Positions 1-5,885 of a DNA stretch of 12,209 nucleotides are shown piece after piece (within the stretch, counting starts at the first letter, position 1; each line of letters starts with the position of its first letter). The translations under genes and the position numbers were made by a program. Under the pieces are notes generated by a model, which worked only from the letters and a program-made list of their open reading frames with translations, had not been told where the DNA came from and searched no databases. This stretch comes from CAYSPU01 sp964432995. Lineage in GTDB: Bacteria; Verrucomicrobiota; Verrucomicrobiia; Limisphaerales; JAHDYP01. The stretch lies in the NCBI GenBank assembly GCA_964432995.1, contig CAYSPU010000185.1, positions 1 to 12,209 of the forward strand. The letters are read 5' to 3'.

Positions 1-2
1 TG

Positions 3-68
3 CTCGTTGGGCTCATCAAGGCGAACTCAGACTACCGGATGCGCGAGGCGGGTGAGGAGAGCGGTTGA
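3..68 (+). CDS. C-terminal end of an unidentified protein (partial, runs off left edge)
   Basis: An open + strand frame enters from the left edge and stops with TGA at 66-68, leaving 21 visible residues (LVGLIKANSDYRMREAGEES followed by G). The mix of hydrophobic and charged residues looks like a real protein tail, and the other two + frames read less naturally here. The gene would converge on the DUF4097 gene that ends at 175, with only repeats and a hairpin between them. Too little is visible to name a family. It could still be a chance frame, so confidence is low. Confidence 0.35.
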   Translation, partial: LVGLIKANSDYRMREAGEESG

Positions 69-74
69 GGTGGG

Positions 75-140
75 GATTCGGATTACGAGTAAGATTACGA
101 TTAGGATTAGGATTAGGACTGCGCTCAGGATTGGGATCAG
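75..140 (+). repeat. Degenerate GATTAG hexanucleotide tandem array
   Basis: Eleven in-phase hexamers can be read from 75 to 140. They start with GATTCG and GATTAC, pass through three perfect GATTAG copies (99-116), then decay to GACTGC, GCTCAG, GATTGG and GATCAG. The phase is kept across the whole stretch, so this is a worn tandem array and not chance. It lies between the + strand gene tail and the end of the DUF4097 gene. A related array in the opposite orientation lies at 1951-1992. Confidence 0.8.
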
Positions 141-142
141 GA

Positions 143-163
143 GGAGGAGCAAGCGCCTCCTCC
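143..163 (-). terminator. Possible hairpin terminator behind the DUF4097 gene
   Basis: A GC-rich hairpin lies 11 bases past the DUF4097 stop codon: arms 157-163 and 143-149 (GGAGGAG/CTCCTCC on the - strand), 7 bp, with a 7-base loop. No U-tract follows, so it is not a textbook intrinsic terminator. It could serve both converging genes or simply protect 3' ends. Confidence 0.3.
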
Positions 164-174
164 AAGTTGTGTTC

Positions 175-1182
175 TCACTTCTCCACGCGAATGCTGCCAC
201 CCGAGGTGCGGAGCTTCAGGAGGGGACCGCCGGCGCCAATCTTCCCCCTCACGACGTCGCGTCGAGCTTCCCCGGTGAGCACGGAGGTCACCGGGTGATC
301 GCTGCTGACACGGCCGCCGCTGGTTTCGGCGTCCAGTTCCACCCCCGCGCCCTCGGGGAGGGTCACCGTGATGCCGCCGCCCGAAGTCTTGAGGGTGCAC
401 TCGGTCTGAGGCGGTTCGGAAAAGGCGGCGGTAATGGACCCGCCCGAGGTGGAGGCTTGCGAAGGGCCGACGACGTTGTCCAGGTGGATGCTCCCGCCGG
501 AGGTGTGGAGCGTGGTCTTGCCGGTGAGCTTGCGGACCTGGATCGAGCCTCCCGAGGTCTCGGCGTGGACCGCGCCATCGATGGCCTCAAGGTGAATGCC
601 GCCACCGGAGGTTTGGGCTTTGAGATCCCCGGTGCAATCTGACGCCGTGATGCTGCCACCGGAGGTCGATCCCCGAACCGGGCCGGTGATCTCCTTGAAG
701 GTGAGACTTCCCCCGGAAGTGGAGGAGTGAACCTCCCCCTGGATTCTGGAGGCGGCGACGGAGCCGCCCGCGGTTTGGAGTTGCAGGTTGAACTTGGCAG
801 GCACGGAAACCCGGTAGCGCACCTGGAGGTTTTGCCCGCCGCGAAACCATGCGCCCCAGGATTCGCGCAGCATCCGCGCCCGGACTTCGACCTGGTTGCC
901 GTCGTGCCGGTACTTCACCTCATGCGCCTCGAGCAACTCGCGGGCCCGGGCGTCGGCGCGCGCGACCGCCTTGCGCGTGACGACCACTTGCACGGAATTG
1001 GCGTCGGTTCCTTGCACGTCGATCGAGCCGCGGTCGACTTCCATCACCAGTCGTCCGCCGGGATCAACCTGGAAAGTGTTGGTGCGGACTTCTTCGATAT
1101 CGGCGTGGAGGCGGGGCACCGCTGTCGCCAGGGTGAATGCCGCGAGCGCGGCTGGGATCGTGAAAACCGGGAGTCTCTTCAT
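175..1182 (-). CDS. Exported DUF4097-family repeat protein
   Basis: A 335-residue protein that begins with a signal peptide (MKRLPVF, a hydrophobic stretch, then a likely cut after LHA at residue 27), so it should be exported. Residues 28-130 form the N-terminal part of a DUF4097 / head-GIN-like fold. From residue 137 the motif T(S/A)GG(S/G)(I/V/L) recurs at T137, 155, 173, 191, 209, 227 and 245, exactly 18 residues apart, then at 266, 287 and 326. This predicts a right-handed beta solenoid with one turn per 18 residues. The molecular role of DUF4097 proteins is unknown. In other bacteria they often sit near ECF sigma or anti-sigma genes, but no such neighbour is visible here. No catalytic residues are evident. 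The ATG at 1180-1182 was chosen because it gives a clean signal peptide; no clear Shine-Dalgarno sequence precedes it. The last repeat is at the very C-terminus (TSGGSIRVEK). Confidence 0.9.
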   Translation of the reverse strand: MKRLPVFTIPAALAAFTLATAVPRLHADIEEVRTNTFQVDPGGRLVMEVDRGSIDVQGTDANSVQVVVTRKAVARADARARELLEAHEVKYRHDGNQVEVRARMLRESWGAWFRGGQNLQVRYRVSVPAKFNLQLQTAGGSVAASRIQGEVHSSTSGGSLTFKEITGPVRGSTSGGSITASDCTGDLKAQTSGGGIHLEAIDGAVHAETSGGSIQVRKLTGKTTLHTSGGSIHLDNVVGPSQASTSGGSITAAFSEPPQTECTLKTSGGGITVTLPEGAGVELDAETSGGRVSSDHPVTSVLTGEARRDVVRGKIGAGGPLLKLRTSGGSIRVEK

Positions 1183-1224
1183 GGTTGGTCTTTCGCTGGA
1201 GCTGTGGGCCTGCTGTGGGCGTGG

Positions 1225-1252
1225 ACTGACGCCCCACGGCGGCTTCCGTTCC
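1225..1252 (-). promoter_or_regulatory. Possible ECF-sigma-type promoter of the DUF4097 gene
   Basis: Read on the - strand, GGAAC (1248-1252) and GTCAGT (1225-1230) are separated by 17 bases. This resembles the GGAAC / GTC boxes of extracytoplasmic-function sigma factors. It ends 42 bases before the start codon. A TATATA sequence (1253-1258) directly upstream is an alternative sigma-70 -10 box, but I see no good -35 for it. This rests on sequence pattern alone. Confidence 0.3.
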
Positions 1253-1419
1253 TATATACACGTGAGGCGAGGCAGATGTTTCAGGGGAGTTCGGCGTTGC
1301 GGACGTGGGGGGGCTCGTCGGAGAGAGGCGGTCGGAGACAATAGGGGAGAGGTAGGGCAGGAGACGGAGGCCCCGCTTCGGCGCAGTGAATTTGGCGGAT
1401 GCCGCTGGCGGTTGGGGAC

Positions 1420-1563
1420 GTGCAAAACTTTGTTTTCCCTTCAAAAAAATTTTGTACGCCCCGGAAAGACGCCCAACTGGTGGCGGGGGTGGTGCAAAAC
1501 TTTGTTGCACCTGCAACAAAGTTTTGCACGACCCGGAAAGAGGCCCATCTGGTGCCGGAGGCG
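1420..1563. repeat. Two tandem 72-bp units, each with a 38-bp palindrome
   Basis: Unit 1 starts at 1420 and unit 2 at 1492. In unit 2 the 18-base arm GTGCAAAACTTTGTTGCA (1492-1509) is matched perfectly by its reverse complement (1512-1529) around a 2-base CC centre. Unit 1 keeps the same 18-2-18 layout (1420-1437 and 1440-1457) but with only 12 of 18 arm positions paired. The roughly 32 bases after each palindrome match at about 27 positions (CCCGGAAAGA, then GCCCA, then CTGGTG). The element is AT-rich inside a GC-rich region and lies outside any gene. It resembles REP-like or MITE-like intergenic repeats. No transposase or RAYT gene is in the window. In RNA it would fold into a long hairpin. 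Confidence 0.85.
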
Positions 1564-1631
1564 TTGCGCCGGAATTCGTGAGTTGCCGGGGGCGACAGAG
1601 CTCCCATCCGCAGGGGCGAAAACCGCGCGTC

Positions 1632-1886
1632 GACCGGGAGATTGCCGAGAACCGGGCGCGAGTGAACGCGGAGCAATGCTAAGAAGGCTACCTGCTGTTG
1701 ACCGGTCAGGATGACTACGTGAACCCGTGGACGCAGAAGGTGGAAACGGACACCAGCGATTACAGATATCGGTGGACGACGGCGACGGGCGATTACATTT
1801 ACAGCAACGAGAATCAGTTCGACCCGAATCGCTTGCGGGAGCTGAACAACGTGGAGTGGAAGCTGACACCCGTGCGGGCGCGGTGA
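1632..1886 (+). pseudogene. Broken C-terminal remnant of an unidentified protein
   Basis: One + strand frame reads as convincing protein from about 1632 to a TGA at 1884-1886 but carries an in-frame TAA at 1680-1682. The part before the stop is DREIAENRARVNAEQC. The part after it starts EGYLLLTGQDDYVNPWTQ and goes on through DTSDYRYRW and GDYIYSNENQFDPN to NNVEWKLTPVRAR. The second segment is rich in Y, W, N and D, unlike a GC-driven shadow frame. It reads like the tail of hypothetical exported proteins I associate with Verrucomicrobiota, though that is recall and not a search. The N-terminal part is absent; upstream lies the tandem palindrome repeat. A TTG at 1698 could start a 62-residue peptide, but a decayed gene is the better reading. 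Confidence 0.5.
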
Positions 1887-1920
1887 GGGCGGTGGAACGG
1901 TACGGCGGCACGACAGTGCG

Positions 1921-1948
1921 GCGGAGGACGGAGGGCGGAGGACAGAGT
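1921..1948 (+). repeat. Short GCGGAGG/ACGGAGG heptamer array
   Basis: Four in-phase heptamers can be read: GCGGAGG, ACGGAGG, GCGGAGG and ACAGAGT. This purine-rich stretch directly abuts the hexamer array at 1951, making it the first of three adjoining short tandem arrays. Confidence 0.6.
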
Positions 1949-1950
1949 TC

Positions 1951-1992
1951 CAATCCTAATCCTAATCGTAATCGTAATCTGAGTCTGATCTC
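1951..1992 (-). repeat. TAATCC/TAATCG hexamer array (inverse of the one at 75-140)
   Basis: Seven in-phase hexamers run CAATCC, TAATCC, then two TAATCG, then TAATCT, GAGTCT and GATCTC. On the - strand these read as GATTA-type hexamers, the same family as 75-140 in the opposite orientation. The two arrays bracket the DUF4097 gene, the palindromes and the pseudogene. Confidence 0.8.
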
Positions 1993-1993
1993 C

Positions 1994-2042
1994 GAGCATG
2001 GAGCGAAGAGCACAGGGCAAAGAGCAAGGAGCACGGAGAGGG
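1994..2042 (+). repeat. GAGCAAG heptamer tandem array
   Basis: Seven in-phase heptamers: GAGCATG, GAGCGAA, GAGCACA, GGGCAAA, GAGCAAG, GAGCACG and GAGAGGG. The sequence and unit length differ from the hexamer array it touches. The rest of the spacer up to 2173 shows no gene; it holds only a weak GC hairpin downstream of the HEAT gene (CCCGCC/GGCGGG on the - strand) without a U-tract. Confidence 0.75.
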
Positions 2043-2173
2043 CCAGTAGTCCTGCAGGAGCAGACGGGAGATCGGGGGGAAGTGGGTGCGGGGTTCGCGG
2101 TTGGTCCGTGGTCCTGTCTTACCGTCGCACCCGCCTTCGCGCCGCGCCTCGGCGGGCAGGCCGTCGTACCGCT

Positions 2174-2614
2174 TCAGCGGTTGGGCTCGAGGTTCTTGAG
2201 GGCATCGGCGGCGGCTTGGGGGTGAGCGCCCTTGATGGATTCCGCGATGCGCCGGACGGCGGACGCGGCTTCGGCGCGGACGGCGGCGTTCTCGAGCAGG
2301 GGCAGGGCGAGCTTGAGGGCGTCGGGATGCGCGCAGCCGCCGAGGGCGCCGAGGACCTGCTTGCGGTCGTCATCGGTTCGCGCTGACTCGAGCAGGACGC
2401 GGTAACGCTGCACCAGCGCATCGGACGGTTTCGTGTTTTCGTCGTTGGCGAGGCGCGTGAGGCCGCGCAGTGCGAGGGCGGTTTGGGTTCCGGCGGGTTG
2501 TTTCTGGTAGAGGGCGAGGAGGTCGTCCCAGGCGTCGGCGGTGGGCCAGTCGGTCAGGGCTCGGAACGCGGTGTCGCGGACCGCCGCCTCGGGATCGTTC
2601 AGGGCGGATTTCAC
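2174..2614 (-). CDS. HEAT-repeat protein, C-terminal part (separated by frameshift)
   Basis: A 146-residue frame that opens with GTG at 2612-2614, overlapping the stop of the preceding frame by four bases (GTGA). It has the same alpha-helical, Ala/Leu-rich HEAT pattern as the upstream frame, for example NDPEAAVRDTAFRALTDWP and VRAEAASAVRRIAESIKG. It has no signal peptide of its own. Read without the GTG, this frame extends back as TARAAVKSALNDPEAAV, which joins smoothly to LLSLLPVAGG of the other frame. It is therefore most likely the C-terminal part of one protein of about 680 residues, split by a one- or two-base indel near 2630-2640. A translationally coupled second subunit is the less likely alternative. 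Confidence 0.65.
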   Translation of the reverse strand: MKSALNDPEAAVRDTAFRALTDWPTADAWDDLLALYQKQPAGTQTALALRGLTRLANDENTKPSDALVQRYRVLLESARTDDDRKQVLGALGGCAHPDALKLALPLLENAAVRAEAASAVRRIAESIKGAHPQAAADALKNLEPNR

Positions 2615-4224
2615 CGCGGCGCGGGCGGTGGGCCGCCAGCGACGGGGAGCAAGGAGAGAAGCGCGGCGCGGTCGGTGGGATCAGTGGTGTTCGAGAGCTT
2701 GGCGCAGACAGCTTCAGCGCGGGAGACTTCGTCCGGGATGCGAGCCAGGATTTGGACGAGGGCGGTTTGGGCGGTGTCGCGGAGATCGCCGGGTTTGGTG
2801 GCGAGGAAGCGGTTCAAGAGGTCGGGGAGTTGGGCGGCACCGGCGAGGCGGCCGAGGGCTTGCCAGGCGGACTGGGCCACGCCGGGTTCGGTGGATCCGA
2901 TGGCCCAGAGGATGTCAGGGATGGCGTTCGTGACCCCGCGTCGGCACAGGGCGGAGATGAGGCCGGGTTTGGCCGCGGCTGGGGTGTTTCCTCCCGTGAG
3001 TTGGGCGCGTGTTATTCCATCTCCGAGATGTCCGCTGGGCATATACACGAAGGCGTTCTCGGCGGCCTGGCGCTCGGCGGGTGTCTGGGCTTTTGCCAAC
3101 GCCACCGTCAGAGCGGGGAAGTTCAGGAGACTACGCTTGGCGAGAGCATGAATCGCGGCGAGGCGGACGGACGCTTCGGTCGAGTCGAGGCTGCGAACAA
3201 GGGCGTCGAGCGGGCAGTTTTCTCCAAGGTCGGCGAGTGCATCGAGCAGCAGCACCTGTTCATGCACGGGGAGCCCGGGCTGGAGCTTGGCAAAGTCGGC
3301 GGCGGCGAACGAGGATCTGAGCTCCCCGACGGCGGCGATCGCCACGGGTCGCAGGGCGGCGGCGGGGGAGCCTGGCTCAGGGGGAGGCTCGCGAAGGATC
3401 TTGAGGAGCCGGGCTTCGCCGTGGTCTTGGTCGAGGCGGCACAGGGCGCGCAGGGCGCCGGCGCGGACGTGGCTCGGGTGAGCAGCGGCAAGCAGTTGTT
3501 CGTAGATGGGCTTGGCTGCCGCCGCGTCTTGGCGAGCGACGAGTTGGTCGGCGAGGACGAGACTGGCTTCCTGGACGGCGCGGGCGAGGGGTGAGTCAGT
3601 CTTGGCGCGAAGTGCGGCGAGAGTGTCCACAGCGGTGGGATCGGCGACCTTGCCGAGGGCGACGATGGCGGCTTCGGCGGCGGGGAGATCGGCGTCTCGG
3701 GTGAGGGCAGCGAGCAAGGCGGAGTTGGCGGGTTCACGACGCGCTCCGAGAGTCTGGATCACCTGGATCCTGGGGATGCCGTGGAGTCTGGGGAGGGCAT
3801 CGCGGAGGACTTGCCCGGTTTTCGGGGAGGGGATGTTGGCTAGAGCGAGGCAGGCCATGCCGGTGGTCTCCGGAGAATCCAGCAAGGTGCCCAACGCGGG
3901 GACGCAGGCCTCGGTGCCGACGATGGCGAGGCGTTGGCAGGCGAAGAGCCTGGCTTCGACGGTGGAGGATGGAGTCTGCAGCACCTGGATCAAGGTGGTC
4001 TCGCAGACGCTCTTGAGGGCGGCGTTGGTGGTGCTTTGGGCGAGGAGATCCTCGAATTGGCGTTGGGCTTGGATGCTGTCACCGGAGGTGTATGCCGAGA
4101 GAGTGGCGGCGAGGTTCGGGGGTACACCGGTAGCCACCTCGGCGGCGAAGGCGAGCGGCGAAATGACCCAAGAGGCGAGGAGGAACGACGCGAGGGACAC
4201 CGCGCAGCAGGACCGCGATCGCAC
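2611..4224 (-). CDS. Exported HEAT-repeat protein, N-terminal part
   Basis: About 537 residues made of successive helical HEAT-type units, for example LFACQRLAIVGTEACVPALGT, VRLAAIHALAKRSLLNF and AQSAWQALGRLAGAAQLPDL. HEAT proteins are scaffolds for binding partners; no catalytic domain is visible. I start the protein at a GTG (4222-4224), which gives MRSRSCC, a hydrophobic core (SLASFLLASWVISPLAFA) and a likely signal cleavage near AFA-AE at residue 27. An ATG at 4375-4377 would add 51 residues encoded by a nonamer repeat spacer and bury the signal peptide, so I reject it. No Shine-Dalgarno sequence is clear. It lies 158 bases behind the Gfo/Idh gene on the same strand and may be co-transcribed. 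The frame stops at 2611-2613 in mid-repeat, and the HEAT pattern continues in another frame (see 2174-2614). Confidence 0.8.
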   Translation of the reverse strand: MRSRSCCAVSLASFLLASWVISPLAFAAEVATGVPPNLAATLSAYTSGDSIQAQRQFEDLLAQSTTNAALKSVCETTLIQVLQTPSSTVEARLFACQRLAIVGTEACVPALGTLLDSPETTGMACLALANIPSPKTGQVLRDALPRLHGIPRIQVIQTLGARREPANSALLAALTRDADLPAAEAAIVALGKVADPTAVDTLAALRAKTDSPLARAVQEASLVLADQLVARQDAAAAKPIYEQLLAAAHPSHVRAGALRALCRLDQDHGEARLLKILREPPPEPGSPAAALRPVAIAAVGELRSSFAAADFAKLQPGLPVHEQVLLLDALADLGENCPLDALVRSLDSTEASVRLAAIHALAKRSLLNFPALTVALAKAQTPAERQAAENAFVYMPSGHLGDGITRAQLTGGNTPAAAKPGLISALCRRGVTNAIPDILWAIGSTEPGVAQSAWQALGRLAGAAQLPDLLNRFLATKPGDLRDTAQTALVQILARIPDEVSRAEAVCAKLSNTTDPTDRAALLSLLPVAGGPPPAPR

Positions 4225-4321
4225 TATCAGGCTGCGAGAAGGCGCAAAAGCCGGCCCGCCCCCAACAACCCTCGGGCCGGAAAAGCTGAGCCTACTGGGA
4301 TTTGTCCAGCCAGGTTCCCGT

Positions 4322-4375
4322 CTTTTGTGCCTTCTGCGCATTTTTGCGGCTGGCTCGAGATCTTCGCGGGTCTTC
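4322..4375 (+). repeat. CTTTTGCGC-type nonamer array in the Gfo/HEAT spacer
   Basis: In-phase nonamers CTTTTGTGC, CTTCTGCGC and ATTTTTGCG (4322-4348) are followed by more worn copies to 4375. This looks like the degenerate CTTTGCGTT-like intergenic repeats seen in several environmental bacteria (family recall). It explains the odd KMRRRHKRREP peptide that would result if the HEAT gene were started at 4377. Confidence 0.55.
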
Positions 4376-4382
4376 ATGATGT

Positions 4383-5747
4383 TCAGATTCGCCAGGGGGC
4401 GCGGGGTTCGCGGTAGAGCATGCGGTTGGCTTCGTCGGCATTGAGTTGGTGATGATCCCTGTCCGAACGCGACAGTTCCGCACGGGCCAGTTCAGCAGCG
4501 AAGAACCGCTCGTTGACGGGATCCCAGTGCAACTTGCGGCCGAGGCGGAGGCAGATGTTCCAGATTTGGCAGATGGTGATGGCCCGGTGGGCGACTTCGG
4601 GGTTGCAGGTGGTGGGCCGGCGGCTGCGGATGCACTCGAGGAAATTGCGGATGTGGCCGCTGGCGTTGGCCCAGCTCTCGCCACCTTCCAGCTTCTGATT
4701 GAGGATGGACTTGGGTTCGGCTTTGACCTGATCGGTTTCGTCGTCGACCTGGATCCAGCCTTCGTCGCCGATGTATTTGAGGTAGCGGTCGGCGAAACCG
4801 GCGCGCTGGTAGAGGACGCCCTGAACATTACCAAAGGGAGTCGAGCGGTAGTGGCAGCGGGCTTCGGCGGTGACGGGCGTGTCGCTGCAGAACTTGGCGG
4901 GATCGGGGAATTCGCCGTGAGCTTCGAACTCGACGGGGCCGGTGTTGTCGGTGTCGAGCACCCACTGCATTTGATCGGTGTAATGGCAGCCCATGTCGGT
5001 GATGATCCCTTCGGCGGTGTCCCAGAAGTATTGCCAGTTGTGAACGCGGGCGGGGGTGAAGGGTCGCCAAGGCGCCTGGCCGAGCCACTGGTCGTAGTCC
5101 CAGCCTTTGGGCACGGGCTCGGGCTTGCCGTGAGGGATGGAGGGGCCAGTCCAGCATTGCATCTCGACCGTGTGCAAGCGGCCGATGCGATCTTGGCGGA
5201 CCATTTCGCGGGCGAAGGCGTAGGACTCGGTGGCGCGGCGTTGGGTGCCGGCCTGGTAGACGGTTCCGAAGCGGCGGCAGGTGTCGACCAGGGCGCGGCC
5301 TTCGGCGATGGTGAGGGTGACGGGTTTCTCGCTGTAGACATCCTTGCCGGCGCGGGCGGCGTAGATCGAGCCCAGCCCGTGCCAGCGATTCCCGGTGGCG
5401 ATCAAGACCGCGTCGATGTCGCGTTGCGCGAGCATTTCGCGGAAGTCGGGGTAAGCGCGGCAGTCGGTGTTGCGGTAATGGGCGTCGATGAATTCCTTGG
5501 CGGAGCGGAGGCGTTCGGCTCGGCTGTCGCTGACGGCGAGCCACTGGACTTCGCGGAAGCCAAGGAAGTTCGGGAGGATGGCCCGGGCGCGGTTGCCGAT
5601 GCCCATGCCGCCAAAAACGATGCGGCTATTGGGGGCGACGGCCCCGGCGCGGCCGAGGACCGACGCGGGCACGACGAGCGGCGCGGCGAGGGCGGCAGCG
5701 GTGCGTTGCAGGAAGTGGCGCCGGGGCAGAGAACGGGAGCGGTTCAT
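4383..5747 (-). CDS. Gfo/Idh/MocA family oxidoreductase with Tat signal
   Basis: A 454-residue NAD(P)-dependent dehydrogenase-like protein. The N-terminus has a twin-arginine signal (LPRRHFLQRTAAALAAPLVV, residues 7-26), so the folded, cofactor-loaded enzyme should be exported by Tat. The Rossmann fold starts at SRIVFGGMGIGNR (GxGxxx at 47-53). The family hallmarks follow: EKP at 140-142, with the lysine typical of the active site, and DMGCHYTD at 251-258, the DxGxH motif. The usual TPDHWH motif reads ATGNRWH (117-123). The C-terminus ends REPRAPWRI, like the REPWRV ending common in the planctomycete/verrucomicrobial subgroup. The substrate is unknown; relatives oxidise sugars, inositols or their derivatives. 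ATG at 5745-5747 has AGGA about 8 bases upstream. The HEAT gene follows 158 bases downstream on the same strand. Confidence 0.92.
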   Translation of the reverse strand: MNRSRSLPRRHFLQRTAAALAAPLVVPASVLGRAGAVAPNSRIVFGGMGIGNRARAILPNFLGFREVQWLAVSDSRAERLRSAKEFIDAHYRNTDCRAYPDFREMLAQRDIDAVLIATGNRWHGLGSIYAARAGKDVYSEKPVTLTIAEGRALVDTCRRFGTVYQAGTQRRATESYAFAREMVRQDRIGRLHTVEMQCWTGPSIPHGKPEPVPKGWDYDQWLGQAPWRPFTPARVHNWQYFWDTAEGIITDMGCHYTDQMQWVLDTDNTGPVEFEAHGEFPDPAKFCSDTPVTAEARCHYRSTPFGNVQGVLYQRAGFADRYLKYIGDEGWIQVDDETDQVKAEPKSILNQKLEGGESWANASGHIRNFLECIRSRRPTTCNPEVAHRAITICQIWNICLRLGRKLHWDPVNERFFAAELARAELSRSDRDHHQLNADEANRMLYREPRAPWRI

Positions 5748-5825
5748 CGGGCAATCCTGGTTTGGTGGACTGCCCGGGAGGATTCGCCAAAGTGGCGGAG
5801 AAGTAAAGCGGTGTTCAGCAAACGT

Positions 5826-5879
5826 GTCCGACGCGTCGGACTGGTCTGACTGGTCCGACTGATCTGAGCGGTCTGGCGC
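5826..5879 (+). repeat. GTCTGACTG nonamer tandem array with 16-bp palindrome
   Basis: Six in-phase nonamers: GTCCGACGC, GTCGGACTG, GTCTGACTG, GTCCGACTG, ATCTGAGCG and GTCTGGCGC. The first two contain a perfect 16-bp palindrome, GTCCGACGCGTCGGAC (5826-5841). The array fills most of the spacer between the ExeA-like gene (stop at 5886) and the Gfo/Idh start. It could affect termination of the first or transcription of the second, but no function is shown. Confidence 0.75.
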
Positions 5880-5885
5880 GCAGGC

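Noticed and set aside
75..140. CRISPR or telomere-like array
   Set aside because: There are no unique spacers and no cas genes, and the units are 6 bases long and degenerate. It is a worn microsatellite-like array, not CRISPR or a functional telomere.
7..642. 211-residue + strand frame at the left edge
   Set aside because: It consists of repeat-encoded Ile/Arg peptide followed by antisense of the TSGGSI repeats.
1281..1676. Small proteins reading through the palindromes on both strands
   Set aside because: The repeated peptide pieces (such as VQNF...TKFCT) come from the duplicated palindromic DNA read in several frames. None has a sensible start, domain or ribosome binding site.
2470..3594. 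374-residue + strand frame opposite the HEAT gene
   Set aside because: It is Gly/Arg-rich shadow sequence. The HEAT reading on the - strand is clearly coding.
4446..5849. 467-residue open frame on the + strand opposite the Gfo/Idh gene
   Set aside because: It is a third-codon-position GC shadow (Gly/Ala/Val/Asp-rich). The - strand product has the full set of Gfo/Idh/MocA motifs.
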